Source: Dryomyza anilis
Taxonomy: Eukaryota; Arthropoda; Insecta; Diptera; Dryomyzidae
Reading direction: 5' to 3'
Assembly: GCA_951804985.1 (NCBI GenBank)
Contig: OX638135.1
Span: 34,195,116 to 34,259,115 of the forward strand
DNA length: 64,000 nucleotides
In this document: piece by piece, positions 22,606 through 34,074 of the stretch
Position numbering within the stretch: the first letter of the stretch is position 1
Layout: each line of letters opens with the position of its first letter
Translations under genes and position numbers: made by a program
Notes under the pieces: model-generated
What the model was told of the DNA's origin: nothing
Seen by the model: only the letters and a program-made list of their open reading frames with translations
The model's database searches: none

Positions 22606-22639
22606 TATATCTATATCTATATATATATATATATATATA

Positions 22640-22690
<51 letters not shown>
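22606..22690. repeat. (TA)n microsatellite
   Basis: TA repeat with two TC interruptions. It hosts the solo LTR insertion; the tract resumes at 23227. Confidence 0.97.
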
Positions 22691-22694
<4 letters not shown>

Positions 22695-23226
22695 TGTTAC
22701 GAAAAGAGGTAATTTGTCCCACTGTGCAAGCAATCAACAATAATAAATGAGACGCAAGACAATTCAGCGCACTAAGTAATGTGTTAGAAAGAGAGGGACG
22801 ATCATTCAGCGTACTGAGCAATGTGCGAGAAAGAGAGGGAAGATCTACACATTAAAACACATGAGTGCGAATGAGATGCCAATAGCATGCTTCATTCACG
22901 AAACGAGTAGAAGGTTCTCGAAACAAGTCGAAGCTTGTCGAAACGTGTCGAACTGATGCATGCAGTATATAAGGCCGCGCATCTGAGGCACTGTACTTCA
23001 GTAGTAATTGGAAAGTGGTCGAGTGCATCTCGTGTGATCAATGTCAAGTTAAATTGGAGACATGCAGCAGATGTTAGAATTTGTTATTAGTAAAGTTGTT
23101 TATTAAAATGAATTAATAAAGTTAATTGTTATAATTTAAACCAAACATAAGAGTGTTTTTATTTTGTACACAATCCAGCGATACGAACTTGTAGAACAGT
23201 TTTCCGTAGACTGAAGTTTCGTAACA
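22695..23226 (+). mobile_element. Solo LTR of a Ty3/gypsy element (family G)
   Basis: A 532-bp LTR starting TGTTACGAAA and ending TTTCGTAACA, a perfect 10-bp inverted terminus. It is flanked by ATAT on both sides, inside a TA tract, so the duplication is not diagnostic. The U3 part has two tandem copies of a segment containing CATTCAGCG...GAGCAATGTGCGAGAAAGAGAGG. A TATA box lies at 22966-22972, and AATAAA at 23115-23120 could end the transcript. The same family forms the LTRs at 46412-46728, about 49085-49425 and 59772-59988. No internal region remains, implying LTR-LTR recombination. Confidence 0.9.
22966..22972 (+). promoter_or_regulatory. TATA box of the gypsy solo LTR
   Basis: TATATAA in a GC-richer context (GCAGTATATAAGGCCGCGC) in the middle of the LTR. 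ACTTCAGT about 30 bp downstream could be the initiator. Confidence 0.6.
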
Positions 23227-23401
<175 letters not shown>

Positions 23402-23414
23402 ATTTTAATTTCAT

Positions 23415-23840
23415 TCATTTGTTTTTAGATGTTTTTTTTTGCAACCTATGTATATGCTTATGAATTTTATTTTTGGCCAATTTAAAACACTTTTTAAATT
23501 CTGCAACATAAGTTTCCTCTGTTATTATTTCTTCACCAATGGAAAACATTTTATAAAATTAATACTTACTAAAAACAATTTCATTAATTTCCGTAAATAT
23601 TTGGAACGGTTCCTTCCCCTGAATTCCATCGTAATTGTATTTTATTATTATGTCCAATCTAAATAAGATAATTTTAATATATTCAATAGATATTATGCCT
23701 TATACTTACTAAATCATTTTCATTAAAATGTTTTACGTTTTCTTCAAACTGCTTCAACTCTTTCCCAGATTTGATAGGAAATTTTGCAGCTATTTGTGCA
23801 GCTCTGCGTTTCTCTGACGCCAATAATTTTCATTTGAATA
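23415..23840 (-). pseudogene. DUF4806-like gene fragment, duplicate 2, with splice sites
   Basis: On the minus strand three exon-like pieces lie in order. Piece 1 (about 23838-23710) encodes ASEKRRAAQIAAKFPIKSGK and more, ending at a GTAAGT donor. Piece 2 (23658-23570) encodes KYNYDGIQGKEPFQIFTEIN and ends at another GTAAGT. Piece 3 (23500-23415) encodes [20 protein letters not shown] and a stop. Introns are 51 and 69 nt, typical fly lengths, with pyrimidine-rich acceptors (TTATTTAG, GTTGCAG). Pieces 2 and 3 join in frame; pieces 1 and 2 do not, so an exon is missing or a base was lost. The wording (FPIKS..EL..FE, K.PF..., end helix) resembles DUF4806, an insect domain of unknown function common in transposon-like contexts. 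That match is from memory. Confidence 0.5.
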
Positions 23841-23861
23841 TTTCATAAGGTCATTTTTGAT

Positions 23862-24043
<182 letters not shown>

Positions 24044-24055
24044 ATCTATCTATCT

Positions 24056-24780
24056 ACGCTACAAAAGAGCGACAGGGACAGCAAACGACGCTAAATTTTT
24101 TGCCGCTCTTTTGACATTTCTCTTTAGTAAGGTTTGCCATTTCATGATGGAAAGATATACGAGCCAACAACGAGCCGAATTTCGGAGTCAGTGTCCTCAA
24201 CGTTAAGAGCGCTACGTCCAATTTATGGTCGTCATAATCGTCCTTGCAGATCAACAATTGAGCGCCTAGTGGAAAAATTTGAATGCACAGGCACAGTAAA
24301 AAATGTTCCCCCAGTACAAATATATCCGAATATTTTTGGCCCCAATTGGATAATATGGACTTGGAGGACATGTTGTTCCAACAGGACGGCGCCACAAGCC
24401 ACACAGCGAATGCCACAATCAATTTATTGGAAACCAAGTTTGGAGAACGTGTTATCTCACGAAATGGTCCAGTCGATTGACCGCCTCGGTCGTGTGATTT
24501 GACGCCGTTATACAATTTCCTGTGGGGCTACGTCAAGTCTATGATCTATGACAACAAGCCAGCGACGATTGATGAACTTCGTACTAATATCGAACGTGAA
24601 ATTGCAGCACTATCGGCCGATTTATGCTTGAAAACCGTCGAAAATTGGGTTCAGCGTCTGGACTTCTGCAAGCGTGCCCGTGGCGGCCATGCAAAAGAAA
24701 TCGAGTTCCATACATAATGGCATCGACCGTACTTTTACAGGAATAAAGAATTTCATTGATATCCAAAACCTTTTTTGTTT
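24056..24780 (+). pseudogene. Mariner-superfamily transposase remnant (DUF4817-type N terminus)
   Basis: Three frames carry one protein. The N-terminal helix-turn-helix part reads RYTSQQRAEF and STLRALRPIYGRHNRPCRST with IERLVEKFECTGTV. The DDE half reads FQQDGATSHTANATINLLET with the second catalytic Asp, then PPRSCDLTPLYNFLWGYVKS with the third. The C-terminal tail is NWVQRLDFCKRARGGHAKE. The region with the first catalytic Asp is deleted between about 24310 and 24325, and there are frameshifts near 24195 and 24325 and a stop at 24478. The HTH resembles the insect DUF4817 domain found with IS630/Tc1/mariner transposases. No terminal repeats are evident. Confidence 0.8.
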
Positions 24781-25032
24781 TATTTATTGAAAAACTGGTA
24801 TATATATATATATGTATATATATATATCGATAGTTCCATTTAGAATTAAAAACAGTGACACGATCACATCGCAATTTTAGATTTAACAATATTTCAGAAC
24901 AATACAAAATTAAACAAAAATATATATATTTCGTATATTTATTGAGTAATTTCCAAGTATCGGCTAATAAACACTCATTAAGATGACACTATAAGTTGAT
25001 TAGGTCCTAAGTAATTTGCAATTTGATATATA

Positions 25033-26375
25033 CAGTTACTCACAAAATTGAGCGTACACATTTTGAATTATATGATATACTAATTTTAAACTATTTACAT
25101 TTTTTTTTTTGTAATTTTATATTTTTTTACGTTTGAACAAATATCTTTTTATTTAAATGAACTAAAAAAACAAAGTTAAATGATTGGTTATACATCTTTT
25201 TAATTCAAAAACTAAAACAAATCCAATTTTATATACACAAAATTGAGCGTACAGTTAAACAAATAGTTATAAATGGAAATAACAATTAATTTTACGATGT
25301 TAGTATTTCGTGGGTCCACCTTCTGCATCAATAACTGCCTGCAAACGCCGTGGCAACGACTCTACTAACTTTTTGGTAAGAGACGATGGTATATTGTTCC
25401 AGACTTCATTAATTTTTCTTTTAAGATCAGTTTTGTTTGTTGGGTTTGTATTTTTCAACCTGGTCTTAAGTTCATCCCAAAAGTTCTCGATCGGATTAAG
25501 GTCCGGCGACTGTGGTGGTGTGTAAAGGTGTTTTGGTGCATTATATAACAGCCATTCTCGGACAACATGAGCAGTGTGTTTCGAGTCGTTGTCTTGTTGA
25601 AAATAAAACGTTGGGGGTAACTGAAGCTTCTCTGCAGATGCTGACAAATTTCTTTTGAGTATGCCCAGGTACATCATTTTGTCCATCGTAGTTTCGATAA
25701 ATTCGAAGGTCCCTGCTCCATTTGAGGACATGGAACCCCACAACATGACACTACCTCCTCCGTGTTTGACTGTTGCACACAAATTTTGTTTTTTCATTTC
25801 TGTATTAGGCTTCCTCCATACAATTTACCTTCCGTCAGATCCAAATAAGTTCATTTTGGTTTCGTCGGTGAACAAGACATTATTCCAAAAGCTTTGTGGT
25901 TTATTAATATGGGATCTAGCGAATTCCAAACGTTTTTTTTTATTTACTTGTGAAATGTATGGTTTTTTTCGAGCAACTCTACCATTTAAATTACTCCTAC
26001 GCAAAACTCTTCGAACAGTTTCTGTAGATATTGGTTGCTTTATCATTGCAGATACCTCAGCTGATAATTTTGGGACACTAGTTTTTGGATTAGCGGTTAT
26101 TTTTCGAACAATAAAGCGTTCATCTTGAACAGACAGAATTTTTAAAATTTGAATGTACGCTTAATTTTGTGCATTCGAAAATGGTATCTTTTTATTATTT
26201 TAATTCCAGGGGACATGGATATTATAATTTATAAATATTTCTTCTTAATAACTATAACTATAATATGCACTTTTAATATAAAAATTTAATTTTGCAAAAA
26301 AAATGTCTTTATTGTTGTTAAAAATATGTTTTATTTCCGTTGTTATACGTGTATACTCAATTTTGTGAGTAACTG
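25033..26375 (-). mobile_element. Nearly complete Tc1 element B with TA target duplication
   Basis: 1343 bp bounded by inverted repeats CAGTTACTCACAAAATTGAG and its complement, each side flanked by TA. An inner repeat of the same motif lies at each end (ACAAAATTGAGCGTAC near 25238 and its complement near 26154), giving the two-site inverted-repeat/direct-repeat layout of many Tc1 elements. One transposase gene fills the interior on the minus strand. Confidence 0.93.
25300..26160 (-). pseudogene. Tc1 transposase, element B
   Basis: Cut-and-paste transposase of the DD34E group. Reading from about 26160: DERFIVRKITANPKTSVPKL and ETVRRVLRRSNLNGRVARKK (second HTH), FTDETKMNLFGSDG (first Asp), KHGGGSVMLWGSMS, FQQDNDSKHTA (second Asp), PQSPDLNPIENFWDELK (Glu) and the C-terminal AEGGPTKY. 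All three catalytic residues are kept. One in-frame TAA (25827-25825) follows FGSDGR, and the first HTH and start codon are missing upstream. It is therefore dead, but probably among the younger copies in the window. Confidence 0.9.
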
Positions 26376-26383
26376 TATATATG

Positions 26384-29300
26384 GGGCATTCCACGTCAAT
26401 TCGCCGAGGTTTGACCCTGACCCCCTTCGATTTGCTTCATATCTTAATATGTTTTTATTATTGGTCAATGAAGTATAAATTTAATTTGCCTTTTTAAAAT
26501 TCTTAAAAAATGTACATAAATTCTTGTAATTGAACAAAGATTATTCCACTTTGATTTGGAGTGGTAAGAATTTTTCTGCAATTTTTTTTCTTAACTTTAA
26601 AAATCCTGTTTTTTAGTATATAAATCGTCATAATTTGGGATTGGTTTGAGGTACATCAATAAAAACTGGTATATACTCATATGTCTTAAGTACAAACCGT
26701 GTAACAAAAAATGGGCGAATATTGTCAACTGCCACGCATAGCTGCCATATAACATTTATAGTAAACACGTTATTAGAGGTATTATGAAGATATTAGAGGT
26801 ATATTATTGAAATTTGTTCCAACATCATGTAATATAAAAATAAAATTGACCACAGATAATTGTTGCGATCGACCAACTACCACGCCTACCCGTCATATAA
26901 ATTTCGCATATATGACTCCGTTATGGCTGATGATCGCGATGAAATTTTTGATGTTTAAATTTTTTGTGAGGATCAATAATACAGTGCGACACTAAATTTA
27001 GTGACGGAGATTTGACAATTTTTTTAGAATCCTTGAGTAACCTGACGAAATTTCACCAAACAAACTTATGTCCCATCACGTCAGATTTACGAGATATATG
27101 ACCATAAATGTCCTATAGTGACCGTAATATTACTGTTGGTTTATTGAGAAAACAGTAGTAGTTATGGATTTGTTGTCTGAGAACCAAATGTAGATACAAT
27201 CCACTCTTCATATGTGTAGTACATATTTTATTTCTATCTCGTCCTTTTAATACCAATATTAATTATTTTCAAAGGATCAATCTACATAATCGACTAATTT
27301 CATATTAAGGAGTTGCAAATGTGTCATGTTGTCTATGGAAAAAATATTCATCATAAAAAAAACATAAAAAAATGGCCAAATAGGTCAAAGTCGTACGAGC
27401 TGTAGTTTCTCTAATACTCAGCACTGCAAAGTATTTTTTATTTTATATGAAACTGCAAAATACTAAAGTTTTTCGTGGATGAAAACCAAAGGTCCCTTTT
27501 CGGTGCCAAGGATTTGGCTTTATTTTTAATATCCTGAATGTGTGAAAAATTTTATCATACCAAAAATTATGTTCTATCACGTCAGGATTTCGAGGTATTG
27601 ACCCCCAAATATCTGGTAAATTCGTCATTTCCATAGTAACATTTATTGAAAACGGTATTAGATATGGATTTCTTGAATGAAAACCAAATGTAGGCATTCA
27701 CCTAAGGATCTTTTCTGTAGTACATTTTAATTTTCTATCTCGTTCTTAAACCATTAATATTAAGGATTTTCAAAAAATCTCTGCTGTTAATTGGCTAAAT
27801 TTATATGAAGAATTAATAAATATATCATTATGTCTTTGGGAAAAATATTAAGCATATCAAAACAGTAAAAATTGTTATAGTAGTCTACATTTGGTTTTCA
27901 GTCAAGAAATCCATATCGTATACCGTTTTCAAGAAATGTTACTGTGGAAATTAAGGGTTTACCAGATATTTGGGTGTCAATACCTCGAAATCCTGACGTG
28001 ATAGAACATAATTTTTTTAAATTTTTTCACACATTCGGGATATTAAAAATAAAGCCAAATCCTTGGCACCAATAAAGGATCATTCGATTTTAAGCTACGA
28101 AAACTCTAGTATTTTTCAGTTTCATATAAAATAAAAAAATACTTTACAGTGCTCAGTATTAGATAAACTAAAGGTCGTACGGCTTTGACATATTTAGCTC
28201 CTTTTTATGTTTTTTTATGCTGAATATTTTATCCATGGACAATATGATACATTTGCAACTCCTTAATATGAAATTCGTCGATTATGTAGATTGATCCTTT
28301 GAAAATCGCTAATATTGGTATTAAAAGGACGAGATAGAAATTCAATATGTACTACGCATATGGGCATTTCCAGTAAAACGTCAACCACGACCGAAAAATT
28401 CAAAATGCTCAAATCTTTGACATACAGATGGATTTGGAATTTTAAATATCCGAATCTAAATCTGTGAAAAGAAATTTCTATTCCTTTAACGGTAACGTAT
28501 AAAAAAATACTCATAAAGTTACATTACTATGCGATTTGTAAATATACGTATTTTTTATGTATTTTGAGTAACTAAAAACATATTATTTTTAGTTTTTTCA
28601 GGTAACATTAATAAATATTTCTAAAGCTTAAAAATAATGATCCAAATTAAAATAACGGAAAATTTTTGATAAGCGATTTCGATGTCCCAGTCGGATCCAA
28701 AAAGATACATTTATTACCATAGTAAACTGAAGAGTTGAATCCACATCATTTTCCTAGTGAGTCTAGAACATTTTTGACAGCTAATTGAAATTTGTCCCGT
28801 CCGGAACTTTGAGTACCAAAAATGTAGAACTACAGTATAACTAATATAAAAGTAAAAAAAAAAATTAAAAATCTTAAAAAACATCTAAAAATTTGGATAG
28901 TAAATTACTTTTCATTTCGTAATAATGATTATTAAATTTCTCATATACATAATTATTTTTAGCAAAAAATCGTAGTGCAAATTTCCATACGGAACGTCCG
29001 GAATTATTCTGCGATTTATTACGAAATAACTGTAAATTTTAGAAAGAAAGTGTACATATACAAAAATAATGTAAATTGTCTCAGCTATGTTCTGCGATCA
29101 AGTAAATTTATTAATTTTCCTTCGAGATCTTATAGTTTTAAGCGTACGAATGTCCCGTCCGGAACCCCTTGGATAGTGTCTATATTTGGTTCTCAGACAA
29201 CAAATCCATAACTACTACAGTTTTCTCAGTAAACCAACGGTAATATTGCGGTCACTTTAGGACATTTGTGGTCAATTTATCTCGTAAACCTGACGTGATA

Positions 29301-30374
29301 GGGCATACATTTCTTAGGTGAAATTTCTTCAGGTTTATCAACGACTATAAAAAAATTGTTAAATCTCTGGCACCAAAAAAAAAGTGGGCTTTTGCTGCTT
29401 TGTGTAATTATACGAAATTAATTAAGAGATCCGTTGATAACTCGATATAAAGCTAATAGAACAAGGTTTTAGAGCAAGTGAGTTATAACTTCTAAAGTAG
29501 AACATGTGGCCTGTGGTCATTATCCTTGCAATTCAAAATGGAAGTCCTTAAAAAGTACCCTTTTTAAAATTCTGAAAAAATAGCATATTTTGGTTGATTT
29601 AATATAAATACTCATGCAAAATTTCAAGATGGTATTTCGTTGGCATCATACCTTAATTTTTTTTTAATTTTTACATATTTTTTGTATTGAAAAAAATATT
29701 TTTTTTGTCCACTGTAAAATTTGCAATATTTTGTTCAAATGGCCTCAATTTCTTCAAATTGTCTCTAGTTTTTGAAATATATACCATTTTTGGAATAATG
29801 TAAAAACTATATTCCAACAACAATATCTCAAAAACTAGATTCATTATTAAAAAACTGACGCCATTTTAGAAATCAGAGTTACATATATATACAAGAACTA
29901 TTGCAACTTTTTCTGTAGAAAAAAATATATAAAATAGAATGCCATCAAAATACCATCTTGAAATTTAGCATGAACATTTATATAAAATCAAACAAAATAT
30001 GTGATTTTTTTCAGAATTTTAAAAAGGGTCCTTATTAAGGACATCTATATTGAAGTGCAAGGATATTGACCACGGTCCACATGTTCAAGTTTAAAAGTTA
30101 CAACTAAAATCTAAAATCTTAGTCTAAAATCTTGTTCTATTAGCTTTAAAACGAGCCATCAATGGAGTTTCTAGCATTTCTACTTTAAGAGATATTGAAA
30201 TATTAACAACCATACAAAAGTTATTTTGGCCCATATTTTGTAACTTTGAAGTAGTGGTCGAAAAAAAAATGGTCCATGTAATCTCAATAACGTTTATCAG
30301 TTGCCCAAATTTCATTGAAATCGAAAAGGAAAATCTCAAATTTTACTTTTTTTGGTCGATTTGTTGTGGAATGA
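26384..30374. repeat. About 4-kb composite of nested palindromes with GGNCATTCCAC ends
   Basis: The left edge reads GGGGCATTCCACGTCAATTC and the right edge, in reverse complement, GGGTCATTCCACAACAAATC. Inside are two palindromes: 27000-27700 pairs with 27880-28365 plus 29165-29375, and 29430-29700 pairs with 29850-30150. 26500-26990 is the same family as one arm of the 55350-58612 palindrome. There is no coding sequence. Likely a fold-back or long-inverted-repeat non-autonomous transposon with later insertions. Confidence 0.55.
28366..29164. other. Insertion of about 800 bp in one arm of the palindrome
   Basis: Breaks the match between 27000-27700 and its inverted partner. Its left edge has GGGCATTTCCAGTAAAACG; its right edge and interior have TGTCCCGTCCGGAA twice and GGAACGTCCGGAATT. 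The scrap at 46270-46305 joins the same two edge motifs. AT-rich, no coding signal. Confidence 0.5.
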
Positions 30375-30814
30375 CCCGTATACTTTCTTTACAAAAATGT
30401 TCATTGCATAACATTTTTTTGTCGTATTTATTTATTTTTTGTGTTGAAAAACTTTTGTTTGGAACTATATTTACGTTATTTTTGTCAAAGAAACATTTTT
30501 TTCAAACTAAAAGTTATTGGAATTTTCTTACATTTTATTTTTTAAACAATACAATACAAACAGTTTATTTTTTAATTTATTTTTTTAACAATTATTTTTA
30601 AAATTTTTATTTTAGCAATTTTTTTACATAGTTTAAACATATTTTTGTTAGTAAATTTATTATTATATTTTTTATACGTTAAAACTAAACAAAAATAAAT
30701 TCCTTAAAAAAGCATCAGACATTTCAACGAAATACTTTTCGTTTATTTTTACGTTTTTTAATATATTTTTGTATGAATAACAATTTTCAATGAAATAAGA
30801 CCCTATATTGTGTT
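30375..30814. other. AT-rich DNA, nothing recognised
   Basis: Very T-rich; the frame at 30254-30601 is low complexity and not a credible gene. Confidence 0.5.
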
Positions 30815-30816
30815 TA

Positions 30817-31920
30817 CCGTCAACTGGGGTGACTTTGACCCGAAAAACTGTATGTATTGATTTTGTAATGCTTTTAATTCGCTATTTTGTTATGGAATTA
30901 ATATTTCATTATTTTATAAAATATTGTAAGTATGTCCTTTTTAAGCATCCGCAATCAAAATTTCATGGTGTAATAACAGTAATTAAAAAAATAATAAAAA
31001 TAAAAATGGTTCAAAGTCACCTCGCGCGTGAGGTGACTTTGGCCCAAACATGTTTATCACCAATTTTATCTATGTTTTTATGGAACTATGAGATGACTAT
31101 GATACTATATCATCATAAATGTTTTACTGAAAATCCAGATCACTTGAAACCCATATATTTTGAATAATAAGCATGGTAATAAGGATTAATATGAAAAAGA
31201 TATATAATGATCACTTTCAGTTTGTACCCGCCTTAGTTTTGCAATTAACTCAACTCCGTTGTTTTTCAATTATATTGTTATGTCAATATCTGCCATTAAA
31301 TAAACAAACTAACTAAAATTCAAACACGTTTATTTTTAAAATGGGAAAATATAGTATATATTTGGAAAAGAATGGAACAAATAAACCCACAATTTTACAT
31401 GAGTTATTTTAACATTGGGTATACACGTTCGAATTATTTGATGTGGTTTTTAAGCGGGTCAAAGTCACCTCCATATATAGTTTGGGGCGACTTTAACTCG
31501 GACCAAAGTCACCCCAAAAACATTAATTTTAAGAACGATTAAATAAAATAAATAATTAGAAATTGTAATGGACTAAAATGACAATACATACATGGTTTAT
31601 TAGAAAGAAAATATATTAATTTCTAACATAAACAATGTAACGTATTAATAGCATACGTATATTTTACATACTCAATTGATTTTGTTCGTAAATAAAATTA
31701 TTGATTTTTAGCAACATTTACAAAGATATTAATATGTTGTAATATGAGTGCTAAAAGTTAAGGAAATAGTATAACGCAGATAGAAAATGCTTCAAAGAAA
31801 ATAATTGTAACAGTAATGAAATCTGTAAGTCACTTGGATGCTGAGAAAATTTGAATGCAAACATTATTTTTTGTTTGGCCAAAGTCACCTCTGGAAGTCT
31901 AAAGTCACCCCAGTTGACGG
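30817..31920. mobile_element. Non-autonomous TA-targeting DNA element
   Basis: 1104 bp with inverted ends CCGTCAACTGGGGTGACTTT and flanking TA on both sides. The core word GGTGACTTTG or its complement recurs inside: at 31014-31051 it forms a hairpin (CAAAGTCACCTCGCGCGTGA then GGTGACTTTG), and it appears again near 31457-31515 and 31880. Such subterminal repeats are usually transposase sites. No transposase frame; the 119-codon frame at 30808-31167 starts outside the element. The TA duplication suggests mobilisation by a Tc1/mariner or pogo-type enzyme. Confidence 0.85.
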
Positions 31921-31922
31921 TA

Positions 31923-33913
31923 TAGAATTGATGTATATTTGTTTTATAAAATAAGACCCCGTATTTTTTCTGAAATACGCCACTGTATTTGAACAATAGC
32001 CAATGCATTTGAACAATAGCCCCAAACAAAAATAACACCCAAATAAATTCAATTTAGCATTATTTGCATTTGTAATGCAAGTGAATATCAAAGTTTTGGT
32101 CGAACATTTGAAAAAAGTTGGATGTAGTTCATGGCTGAGACATCATTTAGTATAAATATGAAAATGGTTGTACGATATTAATTCGTTTACAGCTAGTATT
32201 CGCATTTAAATGAATTTGAATTGATTTTTAAAATATCTCAAAGTAACATTTTGAAAGTGAAGTATACCTTTAAATGAATTAATATTGTAAAATCACTTTT
32301 AAATCCATACTCAAAGAGATCTCAGCTACAAAATAAAGGGTGTAATCGAAATTATTTATACATTTTCTTTTATTTATAACTTAAAAAGTTAACACAGTAA
32401 AAATAAATATCACAAATGAAGAACAATACTCCATAGTTTTTAAAAATAGTTAAAGAATTATATTTCTGAATGAGTTAGGACAAATTTGCGTATTTTAGTC
32501 TTCCAGCCCACCATCAGCCGTTGGACACAATTTCTTCGAACATTTTTGATACCACTAATCCAACTATCGCTTATTTTATTTCAGTTTAACGCAATTTTAA
32601 TATTTTTCTAAAAATTGATTTTATCTCAAGGCAGTTTGTAGGGTTACATCCTTTTGAACAAATTGTATCATATTGTTCTATACGGGTATCAACAGTCCCT
32701 CGCTCGTTTATTTGGATCTTTAATCTATTTCTTCGATTTTATTTGAAACTTTAAATGAACTCAGTTTAAATCTTATCTTTACTTTTTTAAAATATGAAAC
32801 ATATTATTTTTTTTTTGACTTATTGATTCATAAATCCTGGTTTTCGACCTGATTCCTATTAAGAATTGTAATATTTCTAGCAGTTTCCGAGATAATCTTG
32901 GAATAATTGTTAATCAATGAATTGTATTACAGACATTTTAATACATTTTGAATTAAAATGTATACAATCCTAAATATTAACATTTTTTGTAATCAAATCG
33001 GTATTAAAATTGAATATACTTTGGAATAAATAAGTGAGCATGTACAAATTTCAATACAAAAAGTATAGAATATAATACAAAAAAAAAACACGTGCTCTCT
33101 ACATTTTTCTCTCATTATTCTGAAAAAATAATACAGTTTGACTTACATTATAAAACAGTAAAGGATAAATATTTAAAAATGCTGTCATTTCTTCTGCTTA
33201 CCTCTATCCATTGTTCGTTCAAATTTGTTGTGCGCAGTGAAAATGACGGAACATAACTAAAAAAATGTTTTTAAATTTAAAAAAAGTCCAATGAATGAAA
33301 TTTTTGCCAATTATTTTAATGGAGGGGGTATTTGTTACGTGTGCAGACAGTTTAACAATGATTTTATAAAAGTGGAGAAATGTAAAAACGCAAGTTTCTA
33401 TGACTGAAAATTTGGTTAGTTTGAAATACTTTTGATAGAAGTTCCAATAGCAAAATTTGGAGTAAGCTCGGAGCAGAGGTCTACCACGAGCACTTAGTGA
33501 AAGTTGTTGTGCAGTCCCGAAGTTGTGCGTCATTTTTCCATTTTTATTAAAATTTAATATTCTAAGAATATTTTATAATACAGTAATGTACTAAAATTTA
33601 ATACAAATTATATTAAAATCTGTAATTTGTTATACAAGAGCCTTTTATTTTTAATATACATTGTATCAAAAGTTTCTCTCTTTCTCACCCATGAAAATAT
33701 TCCAAATGGTATTAAAATTAAATACAACTTCAGATTACAAATTTATTTTAGTACTTGACATGAATTTAATTTTAATACATTTCTGGTGTGGTCATATATG
33801 TAAGTCAGATTGTATTCAAATTTAGTCCAAAATTTCTAACCGTGTAGTAAAAGTTAAATTTTTTGTACGAACCGTGGACACCGCTGAACATATTCTGACA
33901 AGTTCATTACAAA
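31923..33913. other. AT-rich DNA, nothing recognised
   Basis: About 2 kb without credible coding or RNA signals. Words such as AATTTAATAC and GTATTAAAATT recur between 32930 and 33800, and TTTCTAACCGTGTAGT at about 33832 could be a transposon edge, but I find no partner. The upstream LTR of the gag-like element at 34075 may lie in the last few hundred bases; its start is not evident. Confidence 0.5.
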
Positions 33914-33931
33914 TGACGCCCGAGTAGGGAC
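33914..33931 (+). other. Primer-binding-site-like sequence
   Basis: TGACGCCCGAGTAGGGAC resembles the TGGCGCCCGAACAGGGAC site complementary to a lysine tRNA 3' end used by many LTR retroelements. It follows TTACA, a plausible LTR end, by two bases, and precedes a gag-like start codon by about 145 bp. Confidence 0.45.
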
Positions 33932-34074
33932 ATCGCAACGAGAACAATTAAAATAAAAAAAACCTGAATAAATAATTAAATAAATCCAAATCCACATATA
34001 TACGCCTTAAGAAAAAACCCGACATTAGCCAAGGAAATAAATACACTGAAAAAAAAATATATATAGTTAGCAAC

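Noticed and set aside
23439..23666. 75-codon plus-strand frame
   Set aside because: Antisense to the DUF4806-like exons; the minus strand has splice sites and recognisable wording.
24054..24515. 153-codon minus-strand frame
   Set aside because: Antisense to the mariner-type transposase.
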